From Macrothele yani (lineage: Eukaryota > Arthropoda > Arachnida > Araneae > Macrothelidae), in NCBI GenBank assembly GCA_039090855.1, contig CM077016.1, positions 55,601,936 to 55,665,935 on the forward strand: a stretch of 64,000 nucleotides of DNA, in the 5' to 3' direction. Below, piece after piece: positions 1-12,650 of this stretch. Within the stretch, counting starts at the first letter, position 1. Every line of letters begins with the position of its first letter. The notes below the pieces were generated by a model, which made no database searches, was not told where the DNA came from, and was given only the letters and a program-made list of their open reading frames with translations. Position numbers and translations under genes: made by a program.

Positions 1-2027
1 CAGTCACGAACGTTGCCCACTAGGCCACCCGCGGCCCCTGAATAGCTGAGCGTACGCCGCCCGTGTGTTTATACCTCTCCGACCCCCCACCCTACCCTAT
101 GTTGTCATACCGAATATAAGCGCATGCCCTACCGTACCGGACCCTAGTCTATCTGCTGAGTGGTCTTTCGGTCGGTTCTGCCTGCTCGTTCCGCTGTTAT
201 GCCAATTTCTCCTCTTCGTCCTTAATTTTTGCACACCAGGGTATTTCTTGAACAATGCTGAAAATGTTCACAATCTGTAGGGAAATTTTTTCGTCGTCAT
301 TTGCGACCAGATTTAAAGTATGAACCGCTCAAAGTACATAAAATGCGTAAGGGTTTTAAGTCGACAAATTATGCTTTTTTAAGTCCATTATGTTTTTCCT
401 ACATATTGGCCCCATTTGTCATAGTGCTGGCCACACATTCATGAATGCTGAAATCTTCAAGATTTGAAAAAATAAGTTAGAAAAATAATTTTCAATACTT
501 CGCCCGCAGTATTTGTTCTTGAACAAAACAGTAAAAATTATTCTCTGATTTCAAGAAGTTTTCTGTTGAATTATATAAGAGTTATTTTTACTAAAAAAAT
601 AAACGCTACACTTAGCATTACGATTTCTCACAGTATAATGTTTTCATAACTTCTCCCACGCCACTAATATTAATTTATCAACCGTAAAAATTGATTGTGG
701 GTCCTTCCGCCCCTGGAATCTGGCGCCCGTATGCCTAGAACCCGTTGAACCCCCGCTTGGCGCGTCCCTGTTTTTGATGACCAACAGTGATTTTCTAAAA
801 TTTAATACAGCTTACTATCATGGTATTTACAGCATTAGCAAAGAAGTCATTGCAGTAAGTGAGCATTACTGGTGACTATTGTGTTAAGAAATTTCTCTCG
901 CCACCTGTGGATAAGTGTCGATTTCTACGAAGACTATTGCTCATTGTTAAACCCCCCCCCCCCAGTATACAAATAACTAGTATTCTCAGGTCATGTTGCC
1001 ATGGTCTTCCCACAAATGTGGCAGCTTAGAATCCACGGAAAAACCCATTGGTTTTAGCATAGTGTGTAAGGAAAAGTTGTTCCAATTTAATAATAATAAA
1101 AAAATAGCATGCAAAAGAACTCACTAGCCCCACTAGGAAATTGCAGTGTTTAGTGACAATGTAAATGCCCTAGATTACAATGATGTATTTCTCAAAGAAC
1201 ATATTTTTGAAATTTTACTTCTCTATTAGGCAAAGATTTATCACATTAATGCAGTCCCTAGAATTATGTTTCTAAAAAACACACAACACATTAATTAAAA
1301 AGAGCAAGTTTTTTTTACTATCACGAATTTTCTTTATTATGGACAAAATTATACTACAATGGACAGATAATATATAATCCTTAAAACAATGACCAGTTTT
1401 TTTTAATAATTTTACTTCGGTTTTACCATTAATAATGGTGCAGCTCATGTGTTTGGAGTGTAATTTATTCTGTATATTCCCCCATTGTAGTATTGCATTA
1501 AAAAATATATATTAAACCAATGTGTACCTTGTCTACATTTACCAGTGCCAACAAACAAAATGTTATCACACAAACAAGTAATAGTACACACGATACATGG
1601 TTTAAATGTGTTCCACATTAATTTAAAGCAGGTGAACCTTGGGAGGGAAAAAAGAACTGATCCTAAGATCTAATGAAATATTGTTTTCTGAAGTTTGTCT
1701 ATAACTGAAACACTATTAAATATAAATATACAACAGGTAATGTATCCTGAAAATCATAATAAACTATGATTTTCAGCAGTATGTGCACTCCATACAAAAC
1801 CAACCTATATATCAGTTATTAAAGAAAATAAGTATGAATGTATTAATTTACTACAAATTTTCACTTTCATACCATACAATATTTCAAATACAGAATTTGC
1901 ATTTATCTGTTCCATTTCAATATGCACGGAATCAATATGTACCAGTACTATGAATAGGCTCTTGATAATTAGTAAAAAAAAATAAATCCCAAATTTGTCA
2001 AACTGAGTTTTCCTTGAGGTTATTCTT

Positions 2028-2058
<31 letters not shown>

Positions 2059-2080
2059 AGATTAACTGCAGTATACAGCA
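1..2080. other. AT-rich DNA without recognised gene
   Basis: No coding region with family resemblance is visible on either strand. The stretch contains homopolymer runs (a C-run near 952-963 and an A-run near 2038-2060) and many short AT-rich direct repeats. One piece, at 334-417, belongs to a dispersed repeat also found near 27.3 and 27.6 kb and is listed separately. Confidence 0.6.
334..417 (-). repeat. Copy of dispersed repeat shared with 27.3-27.8 kb
   Basis: This stretch reads in reverse complement against 27323-27404 and its duplicate 317 bp further on. Shared blocks include 'gtacataaaatgc', 'ttttttaagtccatt' and 'ggccccattt' in the same order and spacing. It is therefore a fragment of an interspersed element of unknown class. 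No coding capacity or ends can be defined. Confidence 0.6.
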
Positions 2081-2084
2081 ATTT

Positions 2085-2600
2085 TCCATTATGTCTTAAA
2101 AGAATGTTTAATAAATGCATCCTTCCAGTTCTTACTTGTGGACCAGTGACATGGACCTTAACTAAAAAGGGCATACAGATGCTGTGAACAACTCAAAGAA
2201 GCATGCCAAGCATAACCAGGGACTCGTGAATCCAAAACATGAAGATCAAAGTTAAGTAAATAAAGTGACAATGGATGGGGCACATTTCTAGAACTGACCA
2301 CCATTGGACAACTGAAATATTAGACTGGATAACAAGGGACAGAAAAGAAGACAGTGTGGGAGTTGGGTGGATGAAATTTGAAAACTTGCTTAAGTAACAT
2401 GGAGGAGACTAGCTTATGACTGAAAATTGTGGTAGAAACTTGGGGAGAGCTTCATCCAGCAGCGGATTGGTAATGGTTGATGATGATATACATACTCGTA
2501 TAGGGGAGGAAGCATTCACAAAACAAAAAATCTCATATAAATCAACATGTTCATCATGCCTACATTTACTGATTTTTGTGCAATATAAGTTTTGTTGGGT
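2085..2600 (+). pseudogene. 3' end of an RTE/CR1-like LINE (RT C-terminus)
   Basis: Read on the plus strand with several stops and shifts, the region gives the signature seen after the RT domain of many arthropod endonuclease-type LINEs: a 'FNKCILPVLTCGPVTW-LTKK' block, then a 'QWMGHISR-WT-ILDW' block with basic residues, then a tail like 'W-LGE-F-QQ' near 2436-2475. In family members these mark the thumb and C-terminal part of the polymerase. Only the last 130 or so codons survive, so this is a 5'-truncated insertion, the usual outcome of target-primed reverse transcription. The LINE fragment at 5.4-7.34 kb carries the opposite (5') end of a similar element in the same orientation, but the two do not overlap and may be separate insertions. 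Confidence 0.55.
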
Positions 2601-5283
2601 TTGAGCGTACATTCATTCATATCATTTTCTGTGTAGCTTCATAGTGCAATTTAATAGTTGCATATTTTCTTATAATTAATTTTTTTTAATGTCATGACAT
2701 TATTAATTTTTTTTAATGTTATGACATTAATAAACCTCTCGCACTTCCCCACTTGTAAATTTATTGTTTTTGTGGTGTCAGAGATGGGAAAAAGGTTCTC
2801 CCCACCCACCTCACAGTTTCATTACCAGCTGAAGAACGGGTTGGCGAGACAACTCACTATATAAGATGCTTATAAGATATGCAGAGGTGTAGCGGTGTGT
2901 TCTTCTCGTCTCCCCATCCTAGTTACTGAATAAATGTCTCACCTATTTACTTCACTAAAGCAATGGCAGTGATTATGGGTACCCTAGCAAATTTGATATC
3001 AGTGTGGACTAGAGTGACTTTATTTATATATAGCCCTAAGTACAGCAAAAAAATATGCAGTTTTGGTACTAAATGCCAACACCCATGTCATGCAACCTGT
3101 GTCATCATCTAGTGCTTTAAAAATAAACTGATGCATGGCTGTAACTAGAAATTGAAAGAGTATGTTTCAGAAATGACTAGCATGTTAGGTAACATGAACA
3201 ATTTGGTTAAGAGTATAGAGAATATTAAGAAATATATATTTCAATGGGCTGCACACAACTTAGTCAGAAAAGCAGATGGACATCAAAATTATTAAGAAAG
3301 AAAATGCAAGTTTATAAGTTTTCTATATTAAGTATTGCTCGGAAACATGTAAAACCAAGTGCAATTTTAAATGTTTTCCCTCCTGGTAGCACAGCCTAGA
3401 AGTAAAATAAATGCTGTGTTTTTTAACATCTGGTTTGGTTTCAGACAACTAAATTAAGAAATTAAACTATTAACAGTTTACATAAGTTCTGAAAGTGTAT
3501 GATTTCAAAGACTTTAAAAATCACCCATTTACATGTTGAAGTGCTTTTGAAGAGAACTCACAATGAGCGATCACCGTGCTAAATATTTATATATATAAAT
3601 TACACAATATCCGATTTTTATTTCAATGACAGCAGTTTCATGTCTTTTACATACCTATAAAATTGAGTGTAATCCTTTTATATTGCGACTACACAACACG
3701 AATGTAGCACCTAAAAAGCACAACACGAATGTAGCTCACTCGCATGTATCTTTTCAACCAGAGTTTGTTTTTGCCTGCTTGTGACATCACGCCACAGATT
3801 AGCTGTGACCTATGGCGGCAGAGCCAGTGGTGTCTCCACCTAATACAAGCTCCGTGGTAACCACTGATGTCGATCGTCGATGTTACCCACCGATGTGCCC
3901 ATCCCTAATGTGAATTGTGGAGGTTCTCATGATTGGGGAAACCCCCAGTTTGCAACAGAAACTGAGAGGGCTCAGTCGGACAGGAGAAGTGTAAGGAATG
4001 TTGCACGCCGTGGTTGGCTGAAACGATGCCCGCTCAGCTGTGGCGTCTCTCACGTGACACGAAACCAGGACATCTCTTTGCTGCATAGAAGACGGGGGAA
4101 AGCATGCTTCACGCCCATGGCAGCGACATGCAGTATGGAACAAAAATAGTTCGTCCGGACTCGTGCACATAGTTCACCTATGTTTATAACAGGCAACAGC
4201 CAGACATGAGAGCTCTTGTTTGTCCCCCTCCCCCCTAAAAAAAACTTCAGTTTTTTAACAATATCAGAAACAGTCAAAACAATGTCAAAAAAGGCGGAAA
4301 AATCTCATGCCTGCCATGTACGTGTTATTTGTCCAGTTTCTCTTCCAGTTTTTCTCTTTTTCCTATTCCAAGTACGCCTTATAATTATGACCAGCACATT
4401 TTGCTCATTTGAGAAGCTCAATGGTTATGGGTGAGAGCTCTTGTTTGTTCCCACATTTCTTCATACATGATAAGATGGTCAACTTGGCATCTAGTACTCT
4501 TGAACTCATTGCAGCATGATATTCTGCCAGCAAACCACCAGATAAAAAAACCCTTGCTCGACATCTGTGCTGCCGTGATTTAAAGACAAACATGCCTCCA
4601 CTATTTTACCTATGCTTTGATATTTTGAGAAAAATTGTCTCAAGTAGTAGTCCATGCGTTGATCTTCTTTCAGTGTTGAGATTTTTTTCTTCTACCTGCA
4701 ATAATTTCCATTCATCAAGCAGTAACTCAGGGTAACATTGATTTGTAAGAGGTTTCCCAAATTGATGATGTATACGCTACAGTCACTTGACTTAATATTG
4801 TCAGGATGAAGGCAAGTCAAGTATTTCAAAATATCCATAAAGATAGTAGTAGTAGTGACAATGTGTTTGTAGGCAGCAATGTAGTGCATTTGCTTATAAT
4901 TGGAGCTCTTTTTTTCCCAGCATTATTAGTAGTTTCATCATACTGGATTGTGTAGCAAAGTGACTGCAGTACATCAACAACCTTTTCCTTGAAATATGGT
5001 CTAAGACCATCCTTTTCCTTGTGAACATAGAAAAATTCTCAGCAACTGCTCCAGGAAACAGCTTGAAATGCACAGATTGATAACCTCTGGAAGTTGTTTT
5101 CAGTAATTTTCAGTAATCCAGCACACAGAGACAAATTGGGGTTTTTAGTATGCCAACAAATTCCAATCTGTCACAAGTATTGCAAAAAAAAAAAAAAAAT
5201 TAGTGGTAGAGTTAAAAATACTGTCTAAAAGGCAAAATTTAAAGGATTATCTTCAGAAGTTTTTTAGATTTATTTATTTATTT

Positions 5284-5284
<1 letters not shown>
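2601..5284. other. Non-coding AT-rich interval
   Basis: No gene is recognised. A short tandem duplication lies near 2675-2735 (two copies of a block containing 'ttttttttaatgt-atgacatta'). The segment ending near 3908 ('gatgtgcccatccctaa') resembles, in reverse complement, the TAGGGATGGGC-type terminus of some hAT elements, but no matching second end was found. Open frames at 3880-4170 show no family resemblance. Confidence 0.5.

Positions 5285-5285
<1 letters not shown>

Positions 5286-5358
<73 letters not shown>
5286..5358. repeat. (CT)n microsatellite
   Basis: An uninterrupted CT dinucleotide tract of roughly 36 repeats. It creates an artificial Ser-Leu reading frame on the plus strand that should not be taken as a gene. 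Confidence 0.98.
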
Positions 5359-5363
<5 letters not shown>

Positions 5364-5384
5364 CAATTTTTGGCAGAGTTATCT

Positions 5385-7337
5385 TAGTAATCCTAAAGGC
5401 CTCACGCTTGTGGGTATGGGAGTGGCAAACCTGTGGTACTTGATGCTGGACCATGCCTTACTTCATGTAATATACGTCTGTCATATTACCTGTAGGCTGG
5501 TCCCTACTCTTCTTGCTCTTTCCTCCAATGCTATTAGAGTATTCGAGGGCTAGGGGTGAATCTTTTCTATTTACTTTATTTTCTATCTTGCAGTGGGAGT
5601 CTACTACTCTCTCAGGTTTGGGACCATACCATATGGCCTCCTGAGGAAGGCAACGGAAAACCACCTCAGTATTTTTTTTTCCAAGGAATATGGTAAAGCC
5701 AGCAAATATAGTTTCCACAACAGGCAAAAATGGGGACTATTGGCAAGCAATGGATGGCATGCATGGCAGGAGAAGATATGGGGACTCCTCAGGTCGTTAC
5801 ACCACGAAATTCCCATAAGGACAATGAAGATCGTATCCGAAGTGTAGAGGAAAATAGGAATAAGGTAAGGCGATCAGGAGAGAATAACACAAACTATACG
5901 AATGGCAACTTGGAACATAAAAACAATGTTGAGAGCTGGAAAACTCGAAGAAAGAAGTGGAGAGGAATAAACTACATGTAACTGGTCTAAGTGAAGTTAG
6001 ATGGGAAGATATAGGAGATTTTGAAAGCGATGGATATAGAATTATATATTCCTGCAGAACCTGAGAAAAAAATGGAGTGCCATTTGTTTTGAATGAAAAG
6101 GTTAAAAACTTGGTGGAAAAAAATTATAAAAGTGGCAGGGTGATTATGATCAAACTGAAAGCAAAGCCCGTGGATATAATTATTATACAGGTATATATGC
6201 TTACAAACAACCATGATGGAAATGAAGGAGAAGAGATATATAGTCAAATAGAAGATATAATGGAAGAAGACAGAACTAAAAAGTGTACCAATTGGATGGA
6301 GGACTGGAATGCAATAGTAGGTGAGAAGGTAGAGAAAGGAATAACAGGAGGATATGGTCTTGGAAAGAGGAATGAGAGAGGAGAAAGACTTATAAGAGTT
6401 TTGTAAGAGACACACACTAATTATTGGTAATACTTGGTTTAAACTTCCAAAAAGAAAAAGATATACATGGAAAATGCCAGGTGATATCGCAAGATACCAA
6501 ATTGATTATATATTAGTACAAAACAGGTACAGAAACAGTGTAAAAAGCATATCAACTTATCCAGGAGCTGATATTGATTCAGACCACAATCTACCCTTGT
6601 TATGGAATTAAGAATATGATTAAAGAAAATAAAGGAAAAATCAAGAAAAGGTAGAACATAGAAAATCTCAAAGGAGATACTGGCAAAAAATTTTTAGAGA
6701 AGAACTGGAGAATAAAATGAGAAACAAAGAGGATACAGCTGAAGAGACCTTTGACACTAATGCAAAATGGAATCAATTGAAAAATTTGATATATGAAACA
6801 GCTGTTGAAGAAATAGGTTTCGTGGAAGAGAAAAGAATTAAGAAGCTATGGATTACAAATGAGATAAGAAAAATGGATGAAAGAAAAAGATGGAAAAATG
6901 CAAACACTGAAGAGGGAAGAAAGAAATACAAAGCATTAAACAATGAACTGAGAAGAGAAACTGATAAAGCAAGAGAGTAATGGCTGAAAGAAGAATGCAA
7001 AGACATTGAAGAAATGGATAAAAGAGGCCGATACGATAAAATGTTTGAAAAAGCAAAACACTTACAAATATCAAAAAGAAAAGTATAAGAAATCTGCCCA
7101 CAGAAGACAAGCAAGGAAAATTAATTTATGATATTAAAATGCAAGGTGAAAGACGGAAGGAATGCATTGAATATCTCTATGCAAAAAATGTAAGGCCAAA
7201 GAAAATTGAATTAGAAGAGCCAAGTGAAATATTAATAGATGATAGAGGTCCTGAAATACTAAAGAGTGAACTTGAAACAGCAATTAAGGAATTAAAAAGT
7301 GGAAAGATGGAAGAACTGGATGGAATACCTAGTGAAA
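5385..7337 (+). mobile_element. RTE-like LINE, 5' UTR and endonuclease half, truncated
   Basis: The element starts with an untranslated leader that includes a 'cctgaggaaggcaacggaaa' block (5640-5659), a motif I recognise from leaders of arthropod LINEs of this type. From about 5896 a decayed reading frame gives the start of an AP-endonuclease (exonuclease-endonuclease-phosphatase fold): 'MATWNIKTMLRAGKLE', then 'GLSEVRWEDIGDF-SDGYRIIY', then a conserved Val-Tyr stretch at 6180-6200. The frame continues through a charged linker (6717-6980) to an RT entry motif 'AIKELKSGKMEELDGIPSE' at 7276-7335. Sequence homology stops there, right before the palm motifs. Stops and shifts at several points make it dead. 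It was presumably cut by a later rearrangement at the 7337 junction. Confidence 0.65.
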
Positions 7338-7505
7338 TACGGGTGCTGGTCAAAACACTGACACCCAAAACACCGACAGGACAAAACACAGACATCTCGT
7401 TTCTATTTTGTTTCCCCATCAGCAGTCGGCGCTGTATGTCAAGGATCAAGTAATATCAGAAAGTTTGTACGATTGCTTTAACGGCAGAAAAACAAAAAAT
7501 TTGCA
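7338..7505. other. Junction segment between LINE and satellite
   Basis: This short unique-looking stretch begins exactly where the LINE coding similarity ends. It contains a run of imperfect 'aaaacac-gaca' units (7352-7395). No gene or known repeat is recognised. Confidence 0.4.
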
Positions 7506-8745
7506 GCATTACAGTTTTCAGTTTAGAACCACCAAGTTTGGTGTACAATCTCATAGTACTTTAAGTTAGACCGTAGCCAGATTTTGGAAGGGGTCGAGAC
7601 CTGTGGTCAAGGGGCCCCCATACAAAATTTTCGTAAAATCTACAGTTTTCAGTTTAGAACCAAATTTGATATACCACCTCATGGCATACTAAGTTAGACT
7701 GTAGATGATTTTTGGAAAGAATCGGAGCCCGGGGTTAAGGGGTCCCATACAAAATTTTCAATTTAGAACCACCAAATTTGGTATACTATTTCACGGCGCT
7801 TTAAAAGTTAGCCCGTAAACCCTTTTTAGAAGGGATCGGGGCCCAGCGGGGAGGGGGGGCATACACAGTTTTCGTAAAATCTACAGGTTTCAATTTAGAA
7901 CCACCAAATTTGTTATACTATCTCATGGTGCTCAAAGTTAGACCGTAGACGGTTTGAGGAAGGGGTCGGGGCCCCCATACAAAAATTTCACAAAATCTAC
8001 AGTTTTCAATTTAGAACCACTAAATTTGGTATACTATCCATGGTGCTCAAAGTTAGACCGTAGATGGTTTGAGGAAGGGGTTGGGCCCCGGGGTCAAAGA
8101 CCCCCTCCCCACAAAATTTTCGTAAAATCTACAGTTTTCAATTTAGAACCACCAAATTTGGTATACTATCTTATGGTGCTAATGTTAGACCATAGATGGT
8201 TTGAGGTATGGGTTCGGGTCAAAGGGGGCTCATACAAAATTTTCATGAATTCTATAATTTTCAATTTAGAACCACTAAATTTGGTATACTATCTCATGGT
8301 ACTCTAAGTTAGACCGTAGGCGGTTTAAGGAAGGGGTCCCGGGGTCAAAAGAGGCCCATACAAAATTTCCGTAAAATCTACAGTTTTGAATTTAGAACCA
8401 CCAAATTTGGTATACTATCTCATGGTGCTCTAAGTTAGCACGTAGATGGTTTCAGGAAGGGATCGAGGCCAGGGTCAAAGAAGCTCCCATACAAAAATTT
8501 TTGTAAAATCTACAGTTTTCAATTTAGAACCACCAAATTTGATATACTATCCCATGGTGCTCTAAGTTAGACCATAGAGTTTTCGGAAGGGGTCAGGGCC
8601 CGGGGTCAAAGTGGCCCCACACATTTTTTTTGTAAAATCTACAGTTTTCAATTTAGAACCACCAAATTAGGTATACTATCTCATGGTGCTCTAAATTAGA
8701 CCGTAGACAGTTTTTGGAAGGTGTCTGAGCCTTAGGTTGGTCGAT
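7505..8745 (+). repeat. Satellite array A, about 126-bp monomer, about 10 copies
   Basis: The block 'tttagaaccaccaaatttgg' recurs with its anchor 'agaacc' at 7525, 7656, 7765, 7897, 8013, 8145, 8268, 8394, 8526 and 8655, a spacing of 109-132 bp. Each unit also carries a 'gttagaccgtag' block, a G-rich 'ggggtcggggccc' block and 'gtaaaatctacagtttt'. Divergence between units is moderate, mostly substitutions and small indels. Open frames inside the array, for example 7954-8307, come from the repeat itself. Reverse-oriented copies recur at 28.6-28.87 and 39.73-40.06 kb. Confidence 0.93.
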
Positions 8746-10330
8746 GCCATTCAAAAAACAGTAATTATAAGGCCTAGGCGGGCGTCATTTTAGCAGTTTT
8801 TATGCTGCTGAGCTCATATTCAAAAAGTTTACATAACAACTCAGGTAAATTATATTGCACCTTCACTCAAATCAAGAACAAAAATTTTACGGCCCTGGGC
8901 CAAGGCCTTTTTAAAAGCTTTAAGTCTACCATGCTCATATTTATAAGGTTTACATAACAAGTCAAAGTGCTGAAGTTCCACTTGTACTTATTCAAAACAC
9001 AGTAATTATGAGGCCTAAGCTGGTGCCTTTTTAGCAACTTTTAATCTACCGTGCTGATATTAAAAAAATTTACATGACAATTGAAATCATTCATACTTCA
9101 CCTTTAATCAATCACAAAACGGAAATGTAACAGCCTTAGGCCTAGGCCTTTTTAGAAAGTTTTAACTCGTTAAGCTCATATTTATAAGGTTTACATAACA
9201 AGTAAAGGGGGAATGTACCATTTGTACTCATTCAAAAACCATTAACTATAAGGCCTAGGTCGACATATTTCCGGGTGACTTTTAGTCTACTGTACCCATA
9301 TTCTAAAAGTTTATGTGGCAATTCAAGTCAATTAAACTCTACCTTTACGAAATTAAAAAAAAAAAACTGCCTTAGGCCTTTTCAGTAATTTGCAATCCGT
9401 TGAGCTAATATTTATCAAGTTTACATAGTAAATCGAGATAGTAATGTTCCACTTGTACTCGTTCAAAAACATTAATTATAATTCCTAGGACGGCGCCTTT
9501 TCAGCGAATTTTAGTCTACTGTGCTCATATTCTAAAATTTTACATGAAAATTCAAGTAAATTATACTCAACCTTTACTCAATTTCAAAAAAAAACAAAAC
9601 CATAATAATAATAAAAAATAAATAAATAAATTATGGCCATAAGCCTAAACCTAGGTCTTTTTAGCAATTTTAATTTGTTGTGCCAATATTTATAAGATTT
9701 ACATAAGTCAAAATGATAATGTTCCATTTGTACTGTTTCAAAAACATTAATTATAAAGGCCTTGGCCGGCGCCTTTTTAGCAAGCTTATGTCTACCGTGC
9801 TCATATTAAAAAAGTTTGCATAGCAGTTCGAGTCAATTATACGCTACCTTTACTCCATCCCCAAACAAAAATTTTACAACCATAGACGTAGGCCTTTTAA
9901 GCAATTTTTAGTCCATGTGTTCATATTTATAAGGTTTACATAACAAGTTGATAATGTTCCACTTGTTCTCATTCAAAAAACATAAATTATAAGGCCCTAG
10001 ACCTGCACCTTTTCAGCAATTTTTAGTCTGTCGTATTTATATTCATAAAATTTACAAAGCAAGTCAAGTCAAAAGGTAATGTTCCACCTTTATTCAGGAA
10101 GGAATCGAAATTTCGCAGTTCTGGGCCTTTTTAGCATCGTTTTAATCTTCCGTTTTCATATTAAGACAGTTTATGTAATAAGTCAGGTTGATAAAGTTCT
10201 ATTTCTGCTAAGGCTAAAATCAGTAATCATGAAGCCTTTCCCAGATTTTTTAATATGCTGTGCTCATGTTCATAAATTTTACATAAAAAGCATAGGCACC
10301 ACTTTTGGGAGAAGTAAGACAAACCTCCCT
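8746..10330 (+). repeat. Satellite array B, dimeric unit of about 240 bp
   Basis: Two alternating half-units of about 120 bp make a higher-order unit. Half-unit 1 has 'taattataaggcctagg' near 8760, 9002, 9241, 9472, 9746 and 9982. Half-unit 2 has 'aaaattttacggcc' or a variant near 8880, 9121, 9363, 9630 and 9868. Both halves share 'gctcatattta', 'gtttacataacaa' and 'cctttttagcaa' blocks, so they derive from one monomer. The array adjoins satellite A directly but is unrelated to it in sequence. The last copies (about 10.0-10.3 kb) are more degraded. Confidence 0.85.
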
Positions 10331-10606
10331 TCCCCTCAATTTTTCTGGAGGCGCTCATTAGAATTCCTCCCTTTAAATGAGGGCACATTTTCCAATATGC
10401 GGCTCAAGCCAAAAATTTGGGCCTGGGTTCCAGGCTTAAATAAGCTACAGCTTCTTTTAGCTTGATTAGCCTTGCTACAGGCTTGGGCAACCTAGATTTT
10501 TCGTCAAGTTGATAAAAAGCTTGAAGAAGATAAAATGTTTTATCAAATTCTGTTAAGTCTGCAGGATAGCAAAGTTCACAGCATTTTATCTGTGTGTATA
10601 TATATA
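10331..10606. other. Spacer before Tc1 element
   Basis: No gene seen. The interval ends in a short TATATA run that supplied the TA target of the adjacent Tc1 element. Confidence 0.5.
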
Positions 10607-10608
10607 TA

Positions 10609-11375
10609 CACTATCTACCAACAAGTAATTAGACACCTGTGATAGCAAAGGAAAACGAAGTTTATTCACCTTCAATAGTTGGGGGAGCCTCCACGAGCGG
10701 CGATTACAGCTGCGACCCTCCGGGGCATACTCTCAACCAGGCGTTGTATGACGGCTAGCGGTATTTTCTTCCACTCGGCTTGGAGAAGACAGGTCAGTTC
10801 CTTCACCGATTTCGGACGGTGGGGGCACCCCTTAAGTCGATGCTCCAACTCGTCCCAGAGGTGCTCGATAGGGTTAAGGTCCGGGCTCTGCGCAGGCCAG
10901 TCCATTCGATTAACCCCATTGTCACCATACCAAGCCATGGTGGATCTCACAACATGACAGGTGGCATTGTCATCCTGAAAGTAACATGGGTCCACCTCGT
11001 AAAACTGCCACAACATAGGAAGCGCATGGTCATCCAAAACGGTGCAGTAGGTCTCGGGGTTGAGTCTACCAGGAATTGCGACCAAAGGTCCCGTGCCATA
11101 CCAGGAAAAACACCCCCATAGCATAATTCCACCGCCGCCGAACTTCACAGTTGGCCACAATACATTCCGGCAGGAGGCGTTCTCCAGGCAGACGCCAAAC
11201 CCAGAACCTGCCATCCGAACGGTAGAGGGTGAACCTTGATTCGTCGCTCCAGAGAACCTGTTTCCACTGTTCAACGGTCCACTGTTGACGTTATTTGCAC
11301 CACGTTAGCCGAGCAGCGCTATTGGACTTGGTGATCAAAGGCTTGTATGCAGAAAGACGTTTACTGGGAGGGGCG
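10609..11375 (-). mobile_element. Tc1-like element, 5' truncated
   Basis: The terminus 'cactatctaccaacaagtaa' begins immediately after a TA (10607-10608), as expected for Tc1/mariner insertion. On the minus strand the element encodes the catalytic core of a DD34E transposase. No second terminus is found: similarity ends near 11375, where the sequence changes to an unrelated AT-rich block, so the N-terminal DNA-binding half and the other inverted repeat are missing. Confidence 0.8.
10672..11375 (-). pseudogene. Tc1 transposase (DD34E) remnant
   Basis: The protein would cut and paste its own element at TA sites. Visible motifs in order on the minus strand are 'LWSDESRF' (first Asp, about 11240), '[13 protein letters not shown]', '[10 protein letters not shown]' (second Asp, about 10975) and '[17 protein letters not shown]' (Glu, about 10870), ending in 'AARGGSPNY' at the stop at 10672. 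The first motif lies in a different frame from the rest, so a frameshift falls near 11180-11240. An in-frame TAA sits just upstream near 11295. About 235 codons survive of a usual length near 340; the paired helix-turn-helix region is gone. Confidence 0.85.
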
Positions 11376-12650
11376 AATCCCCCCAAAGTGTTTTATGTTT
11401 TTGGTTGAAATGCAACTTACATTGGAAAAAAATGCTTTAATAAAAATGCATCGACCTACATTAGAAAAAATGCTATTAATATTTTTTTGGGTTTTGGGAT
11501 AGAATGGAGATTGTGAGAAATCGTGAATTTTCATTGAATGTTGAGACTCTGAGGGTTAACAATTTTGACACTCCAGAACGAGGCTAGGAAGCCATTTATG
11601 CTCTGCTCTTCTTTGTCCTGGCGCCTTTCCCCACATTCTCAGAAGCCCGGGCCATGCTCCGAGGTCAAACAACCACCTGATCACGTCTTAAGCTTGTAAA
11701 CCATGAATGACCACACCTTGACATTGCAATGTCCGAAGGCAGGTGCGAATAACAGCGATAGTGATACACAACCTCTGGCTTCAAGAAAGATCGAGAAGAA
11801 TAGTCAAAGATTATTTCCTGGTCGAACGGTATTCCAAGTTACTAAAAGTAATGCCACGTGCTTACTTTGGCACATGAAAAATGAAAAAAAAATTTTGACA
11901 ATTCTGAATTAAATATGGAAAATGTCTATATATACAAAGACGCCGGAGATATATAATTTTACTCGTCCTTACACAGTCTTTTTTGTATTACTTATTTCTG
12001 CAAGATACCTTGGTGTTACATATCAATTAAAGGACTTTATCAAAAGCTTTCAAATGCCACCAAAGGTAATTTTCTAAGCCAATCTGGGACAAGGTACTGC
12101 TATTTTTTGAGGAGTGAAAATTGCAAACATAAATAAATAAAAATCTGTTTTTTTTTTGTTTTTTTTTTTTTTTTGAGAATGTTTGCAACACACTTTGTTC
12201 TTGAGCTACAAGGTGAGCTGCACTAAAATATGACAAATTTTAGTTTCACATACAGCATACTAACTTTTATAAAAGATATCCAGATACCAGGGTAAATTTT
12301 CCTATTGCATCACGTTTCTGTATTTACGATTATTTTGTGACTGCAGATAGTCTACATTATATATTTTACATTGTGAATAGGGTTTTTAAAAAATTCTTAG
12401 AAAACATTTTACTCAAAAAAGAAATATATATATGATCCGTGGATAGCGTAGAATAAATATAAGCTCCATGCTGCAAAAGAGTTCTATGGCGTCCACGTAA
12501 AAAAAAAAAAACGATAAAAATTTAACTTTAGAGACCCCTCCAGGGAAAAAAAAATTATACAGAAGAGCTACCTATCTTTATGAATTTCAATTGATGAACC
12601 ATGAAGGGAGAAGTTGGATGGATATAAAGATTTCTGGTTATCTCCGGGCA
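11376..12650. other. AT-rich interval without gene
   Basis: No coding similarity on either strand. The stretch includes A/T homopolymers (12149-12174, 12497-12510) and a (TA)-rich stretch near 12425-12433. Short open frames here lack any family motif. Confidence 0.5.

Noticed and set aside
3880..4170. Overlapping frames on both strands and a hAT-like terminus near 3908
   Set aside because: No family similarity in either frame, and no second terminus or duplication could be found for a hAT element.
5203..5553. Open frame of 116 codons
   Set aside because: Its centre is a Ser-Leu run produced by the (CT)n microsatellite; flanks lack any family motif.
7954..8307. Open frame of 117 codons
   Set aside because: It consists of three translated satellite A units.
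7505..8745. CRISPR-like regularly spaced repeats
   Set aside because: The whole 126-bp unit is repeated and no unique spacers exist; eukaryotic satellite context.
10679..11121. Plus-strand frames of 92 and 113 codons
   Set aside because: They overlap the minus-strand Tc1 transposase, whose motifs are unambiguous.
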